64,000 nt of DNA from Duganella margarita (GTDB lineage: Bacteria > Pseudomonadota > Gammaproteobacteria > Burkholderiales > Burkholderiaceae_D): the NCBI RefSeq assembly GCF_009857535.1, contig NZ_WWCS01000006.1, positions 310,001 to 374,000 on the forward strand. The letters are read 5' to 3'. Made by a program: the position numbers and the translations under genes. The notes beneath the pieces were generated by a model. That model was not told where the DNA came from. It worked only from the letters and a program-made list of their open reading frames with translations, and did not search any database. This document shows positions 59,099 through 64,000 of this stretch, one piece after another (position 1 is the stretch's first letter; each line of letters opens with the position of its first letter).

Positions 59099-59848
59099 AT
59101 GTTCAACAAACCTATTGTAACTGTTTCGGCTCGCGTGTTGCTGGTTTGCATTTCATTTTCTTTGATTCCGGTCGCCTTAAGCGCAGTCCCGGCCGACCAG
59201 GTGCCGACCCTGGTGGAAAAAGCCGCGCACGACCATGTCGCGCGCTGGACCGCCTCGAGCGGCCTGGTTGAACCGCAATTCAGCGTCACCGTCGTGCCCG
59301 GTTCGCGGCCGTTGGCGGCCTGTTCCCAAGGCGTCACGGTGCAGGGCGCCGATACGCGGCAGCCGGCGCGCATGCGTTTCATCGCCGTCTGCGCCGGCGC
59401 CGGCGGCTGGCGATACGAGTTCGTGGTGCGCGCGCAGATCAGCGCGCGCATTGCCGTCATGGCAAATGACTTAGCGATTGGTAAAGTTCTGGCAGACGAA
59501 GATGTGTTGCTGGAGCGCCACGAAATCGGCGCGCTGACCGATGTCATCAGCGATCCGCAGGAGGTGGTGGGCATGAGCGGCAAGCGCGCGCTGCGGGCCG
59601 GCGAGGTGGTGCGCAAGACCTTGCTGATGGCGCCGACGGTGGTCAAGCGCGGCGACCCGGTGCGGATTGTCGCGCGCCGCGAGGAAATCGAGGTCAGCAT
59701 GGCGGGCGAAGCGCTGGACGCCGGTGCCCGCGGCGACACGGTGCGGGTGCGCAACGCCAATGGCACGGTGATACGCGCCAGGGTAACCGGCGCCGCCACG
59801 GTGGAACCCATGTCGATGCCGGTCACGGCTAATTCTCCGTCGGAGTAG
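59099..59848 (+). CDS. flgA: Flagellar P-ring assembly chaperone FlgA
   Basis: A 249-residue periplasmic chaperone for FlgI. A Sec signal peptide (about 1-28, ending VALSAVP) is followed by a mixed N-terminal domain and a SAF domain (LAIGKVLADEDVLLERHEIG, GKRALRAGEVVRKTLL). The C-terminal segment VKRGDPVRIVARREEIEVSM and the ending GDTVRVRNANGTVIRARVTG are diagnostic. ATG 59099 has AGAGG 8 bases upstream; TTG 59093 is an alternative. Divergent from flgB over 127 bp. Its 3' end overlaps the convergent glucosaminidase gene by 20 bases. Confidence 0.96.
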   Translation: MFNKPIVTVSARVLLVCISFSLIPVALSAVPADQVPTLVEKAAHDHVARWTASSGLVEPQFSVTVVPGSRPLAACSQGVTVQGADTRQPARMRFIAVCAGAGGWRYEFVVRAQISARIAVMANDLAIGKVLADEDVLLERHEIGALTDVISDPQEVVGMSGKRALRAGEVVRKTLLMAPTVVKRGDPVRIVARREEIEVSMAGEALDAGARGDTVRVRNANGTVIRARVTGAATVEPMSMPVTANSPSE

Positions 59849-60593
59849 GACTGAGTTTGCCGCCGCGCTGCAATTGGGTGGCCACCTTGCTCAGCTTGTC
59901 TGCGTAGTTGGGATCGGTGGCATAGCCGGCCTTGGCCAGTCCGCTGGCGAAGGCGCGCGCATCGCTGCCGGTGTTGAGGGCGGCCGCGTAGCGCGGATTG
60001 CTGGTCAGCAGATCGGCATAGTCGCGGAAGGCGCTGCGGGTGTCCGGATAGCTGCGGAAGCGCTCGGTCTTCTTCAGCATGGCGCCATGTTCGAATTCGG
60101 TGGTGCTGGCGACGGCGACGTCACCTTGCCAGCTGCTGCCGGCCTTGATGCCGAACAGGTTGTTGGCGTTGGCGGCGCCGTTCTTCAGCGGCTGCTTGCC
60201 CCAGCCCGATTCCAGCGCCGCATGGGCGGCCACCAGTTCCGGCGCCACGCCCAGTTTGTCGGCGGTTTCCTTGGCCCACGGCTGGATCGCGGCCAGGAAC
60301 TGCTGCTGGCTGTCGCTGTCGGCGCCGTTCTCTTCATCGATGACGCCGCTGGCGCGGTTGCGCAGCGCCATCGCTTGCAGGCTCATGGCCTGGGACGGCG
60401 CCATATCGCTGGCAAAGCCGCCGTCGCCCTTGGCGATGTAGGTGGCGACGTCGGTCTGGACCTGCTGAAAGGCGCTGCTGAAACTGCCCGCAGACGCAAC
60501 ACCGCCAGTGGCCGCGGTGGGGCGGCTGGCGGTCATGTTGGAAACGGTGGCGGCAGTGGGGGCGGTGGCTTGCATTCCGCTAAGCTGGCGCAT
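59829..60593 (-). CDS. Flagellar glucosaminidase, the separated C-terminal half of FlgJ
   Basis: A 254-residue peptidoglycan hydrolase. The glucosaminidase domain (about 100-250) has the catalytic Glu in HAALESGWGKQPL, then NANNLFGIKAGSSWQG and RFRSYPDTRSAFRDYADLL, matching the muramidase half of two-domain FlgJ. It has no Sec signal peptide and no rod-binding domain; the N-terminus (about 1-95) is Ala/Ser/Thr-rich. It likely opens the wall for the rod and is exported through the flagellar system, by analogy with FlgJ. ATG 60593 has GAGGAG 7 bases upstream, inside flgN, which it overlaps by 14 bases. Confidence 0.88.
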   Translation of the reverse strand: MRQLSGMQATAPTAATVSNMTASRPTAATGGVASAGSFSSAFQQVQTDVATYIAKGDGGFASDMAPSQAMSLQAMALRNRASGVIDEENGADSDSQQQFLAAIQPWAKETADKLGVAPELVAAHAALESGWGKQPLKNGAANANNLFGIKAGSSWQGDVAVASTTEFEHGAMLKKTERFRSYPDTRSAFRDYADLLTSNPRYAAALNTGSDARAFASGLAKAGYATDPNYADKLSKVATQLQRGGKLSPTPTEN

Positions 60594-61014
60594 AAATCTG
60601 CTCCTCGCCATGCAGCACGCGCTGCATGATGGTGTATTGCTCGGCCAGCAAATCGCCGTTGCGCTTGCTGAGACGCTTGCACTCGAGTACCGCCGTTTCC
60701 AGCGATGCCCAGTCCGCCTCCATTTTCTCCCGCGCCGTATTTTTCAGCAAGGCAAAAGCCTGAGCCATATTGCCAGTTTCACCAACTAAACGTTGTACCA
60801 GCGCCACGCGATCGCTGCGCCGTTGCTGCATGGCGTCAACTAGCGTGCCGATAGCGTCGGCGGCGGCCTGCAGTTCGCTGGCCTTGTGGCGCAGCGCGGC
60901 GCGGAATTGGTCGTGCAACAGTTCCTGCAGTTGCGCATAGGCCTGCAGGTCGTCGGCGATGCCGGCCAGCAGGGCGCGCATGGCGTCCTGGCGGCTCATT
61001 GCGCTGACCGTCAC
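60580..61014 (-). CDS. flgN: Flagellar export chaperone FlgN
   Basis: A 144-residue, all-helical cytosolic chaperone for FlgK and FlgL. The pattern LLAGIADDLQAYAQLQELLH and the C-terminal LLAEQYTIMQRVL resemble the FlgN family. It starts with GTG 61014, overlapping the flgM stop (GTGA), with GGAAG upstream; ATG 60999 lacks a ribosome-binding site. The flgM-flgN pair is conserved in many flagellates. FlgK and FlgL, its clients, are encoded in the same block. Confidence 0.85.
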   Translation of the reverse strand: MTVSAMSRQDAMRALLAGIADDLQAYAQLQELLHDQFRAALRHKASELQAAADAIGTLVDAMQQRRSDRVALVQRLVGETGNMAQAFALLKNTAREKMEADWASLETAVLECKRLSKRNGDLLAEQYTIMQRVLHGEEQIYAPA

Positions 61015-61286
61015 TGTTCGCTCCCGTGGAAGCGCTGGATCAGCCCGGCCAGCTTGGCCGGGTCGAACGGCAGTTCGCCCTTGGCCAGCGCATCGCGCAG
61101 CATGTCGATTTTTTCCTGGTCCATTTCCGGCATGGCGCGCATCGCCTGCAGCGCCGGCTGCATGACCGACGATTGCAGCGGTGTTGCGGCCGGGGCGGGC
61201 GCCGGTGCCTCGGCGGCGTCGGCCGGGGCGCTGTCGGCGACGCGCTGGACGGCCAGGCCGTCCGGAGTCGGGGTCGAGATTCTCAT
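61011..61286 (-). CDS. flgM: Anti-sigma-28 factor FlgM
   Basis: A 91-residue anti-sigma factor that holds FliA inactive until the hook is finished and FlgM is exported. The N-terminus MRISTPTPDGLAVQRV and the Ala/Pro-rich first half are disordered, as in other FlgM. The C-terminal FliA-binding part reads MDQEKIDMLRDALAKGELPF and FDPAKLAGLIQRF. The start at 61286 has AGAGG 8 bases upstream; a longer start at 61316 has no ribosome-binding site. It lies between motB and flgN, close to fliA itself. Confidence 0.88.
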   Translation of the reverse strand: MRISTPTPDGLAVQRVADSAPADAAEAPAPAPAATPLQSSVMQPALQAMRAMPEMDQEKIDMLRDALAKGELPFDPAKLAGLIQRFHGSEQ

Positions 61287-61325
61287 GCGGTTGCCTCTTG
61301 TTGGCTTGGTTTCCATACGTCTGTC

Positions 61326-62336
61326 TTATTTGTTGCGTCGCGGATCACGCAACGGACTGTCGCCCTGGCCGGTGAGCTGGTTGCGCAGTTTCTGCAACAC
61401 GGTCGCGTCCGGCAATGCGGTGTCGACATCGTGGATCAGGGCGCTGCTGTTGTCCGGCATGCCGAACATGGCGGCGATGGTCTTGGCCTGGGCGGTGGTC
61501 AGGATCAGCAATTCGATGCGGCGGTTGACGCCGGCGTCGACGCGCTTGGTGTCGAGCGGGGCGCGGTCGGCCATGCCGACCACCTGCAGCACCGATTCCG
61601 GATTCATCGAGCCGGCCAGCAGCTGGGCGCGGGCCGACATGGCGCGGTTGGCCGACAAGGTCCAGTTGGAGAAAGCGGCATAGCTGGTGTCGGCGTATTG
61701 CAGCGAATCGGTGTGGCCGACGATCAGCATCTGGTTTTCCATCTGCTTGAACAGCGGGCCCATCTTGCGCAACAGCGCGCGGAACTTGTCGGTCGGCACG
61801 GCGCTGCCGCGCACGAACATGCCCTGGCGGTCGGTGTCGTGCATCATCACGCGCAGGCCGTAGGGCGTGATCACCGCTTCCAGGTTGGAGGTCAGGCCGT
61901 AGTCGGCGCTCATCTTGGTCAGCGCCTTGGACAGCGCGGCCAGATCGTCCGGGCTGTCATAGCGGACCTTGGACGACGGTTCGGAAGGGGTGTCGGTCTG
62001 CTCGGCCTGGGCTTTCTTGGTGCCCTCGGTTTCGGTGCTGCCGAAGTGCGGCATCGGGAAACGGTCGATCAGGCTGCCGCGCGGGCCACCCACCTGCTCG
62101 GGCATCACGCCCTTGCCCTGGTCGGTCTTGGCGCCGTCGGCCTCGGTCAGGATCTGTTGCAGCGATTCGGTATTGCGCGCCGCCATCAGCCACAGCACCA
62201 GGAACAAACACATCAGCGCGAGACAGAAGTCGGCGAACGCTACTTTCCAGGCGCCGCCGTGGTCCTCGTGCTTGTGCTTGCCGCCACCGCGCTTGACGAT
62301 GGTCTGGTCATGCGCTTTATCATGCGGCTTTAGCAC
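61326..62336 (-). CDS. motB: Flagellar stator protein MotB
   Basis: A stator subunit of about 336 residues that anchors the motor to peptidoglycan. The single membrane segment AFADFCLALMCLFLVLWLM holds the proton-binding Asp in FADF. The plug region and a Ser/Pro/Lys-rich stretch follow. The C-terminal OmpA-like peptidoglycan-binding domain is clear: MLIVGHTDSLQYADTSYAAF, NWTLSANRAMSARAQLL and GVNRRIELLIL. There is no ATG start: two GTG codons lie at 62339 and 62336, and GGAGG is better spaced for 62336. It overlaps the motA end by about 17 bases. Confidence 0.93.
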   Translation of the reverse strand: MLKPHDKAHDQTIVKRGGGKHKHEDHGGAWKVAFADFCLALMCLFLVLWLMAARNTESLQQILTEADGAKTDQGKGVMPEQVGGPRGSLIDRFPMPHFGSTETEGTKKAQAEQTDTPSEPSSKVRYDSPDDLAALSKALTKMSADYGLTSNLEAVITPYGLRVMMHDTDRQGMFVRGSAVPTDKFRALLRKMGPLFKQMENQMLIVGHTDSLQYADTSYAAFSNWTLSANRAMSARAQLLAGSMNPESVLQVVGMADRAPLDTKRVDAGVNRRIELLILTTAQAKTIAAMFGMPDNSSALIHDVDTALPDATVLQKLRNQLTGQGDSPLRDPRRNK

Positions 62337-63234
62337 CACGTCCTCCGCGACCAGAATTGTCGGACGAACCGCTGTCGCGGCCTTCCAGATCGTTGATCCA
62401 GCGTTCCAGCTGGGCGAAGCTCGGCTTGATGTTGAGCTGCACCAGGCGGCGGCCGGCGTCGATCGCCAGCAGCGGCGGTTTGCCGGCCACGTGGGTCACC
62501 AGCACCACCTTGACGGTTTCCTTGTTGGCCGCTTCCGAGTTGACCAGCTGTTTGAGCATATTGCACAGCGGGTCGATCAGGCCGTAGCACAGGAAAATAC
62601 CGATGAAGGTGCCGACCATCGCCGCGCCGACGTGCTCGGCGATCTCGCCCGAGGTCGCGCCTTCGCTCACCGTGTTCATGGTGATCACGATGCCCAGCAC
62701 CGCCGCCAGAATGCCGAAGCCCGGCATCGCTTCGCCGATCTTGTTGAGCGACTTGGCCGGCTGTTCCTGCTCGGTGTGGATGGCTTCCAGTTCCTGGTCC
62801 AGCACGCCTTCGAGTTCGTGCGCGTTGATCTTGCCCATCGCCATCAGACGGAAGTTGTCGACAATGAAGGCCAGCAGTTTCGGTTCTTCCAGGATGCGCG
62901 GATAGCGCTGGAACAGCGGGCTGTCCTTGGGCGCCTCGACGTGGGCGTCGAGCGCCTTCAGGCCGCCGGCGGCCAGTTGCAGCAGCTCGTACATCAGCAG
63001 CAGCAACTGGCGCTGGAATTCCGAGTCGTACTTCTTCTTCATGATCTTCTTGATCTGGGTCATCAGCTCCTTCAGCACGTGGGTCGGGTTACCGATCACC
63101 AGCGCGCCGATGCCCGAGCCGGCAATCACGATCAGCTCGATCGGTTGCCAGATCTGATGGAATGCTCCGCCCATCATGAAGAAGCCGCCGAAGACGCTGC
63201 CTAAAACGATGAGAATGCCGACTATTTGCTGCAT
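62320..63234 (-). CDS. motA: Flagellar stator protein MotA
   Basis: A 304-residue membrane subunit of the stator, five per two MotB, that drives rotor torque. Membrane segments lie at about 1-25, 32-50, 170-195 and 200-225. The segment AMPGFGILAAVLGIVITMNT with its Pro and the C-terminal membrane pair (GTFIGIFLCYGLIDPL) are typical. The cytoplasmic loop has the conserved Arg and Glu region (YPRILEEPKLLAFIVDNFRL). Proton coupling is likely, as MotB has the Asp of H+ stators. It overlaps motB. The C-terminus adds a Gly/Ser/Arg tail (DSGSSDNSGRGGRGAKAA) beyond E. coli MotA. Confidence 0.96.
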   Translation of the reverse strand: MQQIVGILIVLGSVFGGFFMMGGAFHQIWQPIELIVIAGSGIGALVIGNPTHVLKELMTQIKKIMKKKYDSEFQRQLLLLMYELLQLAAGGLKALDAHVEAPKDSPLFQRYPRILEEPKLLAFIVDNFRLMAMGKINAHELEGVLDQELEAIHTEQEQPAKSLNKIGEAMPGFGILAAVLGIVITMNTVSEGATSGEIAEHVGAAMVGTFIGIFLCYGLIDPLCNMLKQLVNSEAANKETVKVVLVTHVAGKPPLLAIDAGRRLVQLNIKPSFAQLERWINDLEGRDSGSSDNSGRGGRGAKAA

Positions 63235-63292
63235 GATGATTCGCCTTTCCGCGTCATTTTTCTAATCCCTGCTGCGCCGCGTCCGATGGGTA

Positions 63293-64000
63293 TCAGGCGC
63301 TTTGCAGAACTGCTTTCATTTTGTTCAGCGCCGCCTTGTTCAGCTGACAGACGCGGGCGTCGGTCAGGTCCAGCACGGCGGCGATTTCCTTGTAGCTCAA
63401 TTCGAACTCGTAATACATTTGCACCACCCGCTGTTCGCGCTCGTCGAGGCCGCGCAGCGCCTGCTCCAGGCTGCGGCGCACCACCAGCTGGTCTTCCGGG
63501 CTGGGCGCGCTGTCGTTGCTCAGGCTTTCGTGCAAGATATCGTCGAAGCTGGCGATCAGCTCGGCGTTCTCATCCAGCAGATAAGCCTGGTAGGCGTCCG
63601 CCGTCAGGTTCAGGCCGCTCATGATCTCCTGCTCGCTGGGTTCATGGCCCAGCTTGCGGGTGAGGGCGCGCACGGCGTCGCGCAATTTGTGGCTTTGCTG
63701 GCGCACCGCGCGCGGGCGCCAGTCCTGGCGGCGCAGCTCATCGAGGATGGCGCCGCGGATGCGCAGGCTGGCATAGCTGCCGAAGGCGCCGTCCGGCTCG
63801 CCGTAACGGCGCAGTGCTTCCAGCAGACCCATCAGGCCGATCTGCTCCATGTCGTCGCGGTCGATGGCGCCGGCGATCTGCGAATTGAGCTGGCGCACGA
63901 TGCGCTTGACCAAGGGCGCATACGCCATCAGATGCTTTTGCTCGTCGGCCACGCTGTGCGTCAGCGGCGCGGCGCCGTGCTCGCCGTAACTCTCGGCATA
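63293..64000 (-). CDS. fliA: Flagellar sigma-28 factor FliA (5' end probably outside window)
   Basis: The RNA polymerase sigma factor for late flagellar and chemotaxis genes. Region 2 reads YAPLVKRIVRQLNSQIAGAI, then DDMEQIGLMGLLEALRRYG and FGSYASLRIRGAILDELRRQ with DWRPRAVRQQ. Region 3 is LRDAVRALTRKLGHEPSEQE. Region 4 is LDEREQRVVQMYYEFELSYK with the DNA-contact helix TDARVCQLNKAALNKMK. The frame is open to the window edge with no stop, reading YAESYGEHGAAPLTHSVADE. The true start may therefore lie just outside; GTG 63952 is the first internal candidate. It lies upstream of motA on the same strand. Confidence 0.94.
   Translation of the reverse strand, partial: YAESYGEHGAAPLTHSVADEQKHLMAYAPLVKRIVRQLNSQIAGAIDRDDMEQIGLMGLLEALRRYGEPDGAFGSYASLRIRGAILDELRRQDWRPRAVRQQSHKLRDAVRALTRKLGHEPSEQEIMSGLNLTADAYQAYLLDENAELIASFDDILHESLSNDSAPSPEDQLVVRRSLEQALRGLDEREQRVVQMYYEFELSYKEIAAVLDLTDARVCQLNKAALNKMKAVLQSA

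Overview
The window is GC-rich, densely packed bacterial chromosome. Gene content and protein style suggest a motile betaproteobacterium of the Oxalobacteraceae (Massilia/Duganella/Janthinobacterium type): a flg-mot-fliA flagellar block, many multidomain two-component and c-di-GMP proteins, recCBD, a VgrG island and a nu-class glutathione transferase. The taxonomic call is inference from family resemblance, since no rRNA or tRNA gene was found. I saw no insertion sequence, integrase or CRISPR array.

Layout. 1-5636: the 3'-truncated end of an MFS exporter, a 7TM-DISM hybrid histidine kinase, a LysE exporter that probably starts at TTG, and a YceI-like lipoprotein. 5637-6000 is the only gene-free stretch above 300 bp; it holds strong hairpins and ends in a rightward terminator. 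6001-10071: a secreted M1 aminopeptidase and two overlapping glutathione transferase genes. 10086-17734 is a leftward signalling operon: REC-GGDEF-EAL regulator, a 1631-residue soluble hybrid kinase with six nearly identical 92-residue HAMP-type repeats, and a CheR-like protein with a ruined SAM-binding motif. 17927-22843: a secreted PHP-like protein divergent from a CHASE-PAS hybrid kinase. 22880-31948: recC-recB-recD, closed by a hairpin and followed by a 30-base palindrome.

32082-35314: PBP7-type endopeptidase, a small TOBE molybdate-binding protein, a sulfate-binding protein and a GNAT acetyltransferase. 35445-41599 is a type VI secretion island: VgrG with a His/Asp-rich tail, an exported protein, a modular LysM/M15 zinc-peptidase candidate effector, and a lipoprotein that is the likely immunity factor. 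41607-48885: a class II amidotransferase, a catalytically dead EAL protein, a TonB-C protein, a YcbK-like M15 protein, an unknown membrane protein, an amino-acid ABC binding protein and permease with no ATPase, and a PAS-GGDEF-EAL protein.

48890-64000 is a flagellar block. flgB to flgL plus a flagellin-IN protein run leftward; flgA is divergent; a separate glucosaminidase gene, flgN, flgM, motB, motA and fliA also run leftward. FlgJ is split: the rod-binding domain lies in the flg operon and the muramidase domain is a separate gene next to flgN.

The strongest candidates for new biology are the VgrG-effector-immunity module and the multi-HAMP/CheR-like/degenerate-EAL signalling operon. All three EAL domains in the window deviate at catalytic positions, which points to ligand sensing or protein contact more than c-di-GMP breakdown. 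Starts were chosen from ribosome-binding sites and overlaps. Functions rest on motif reading, without database searches.
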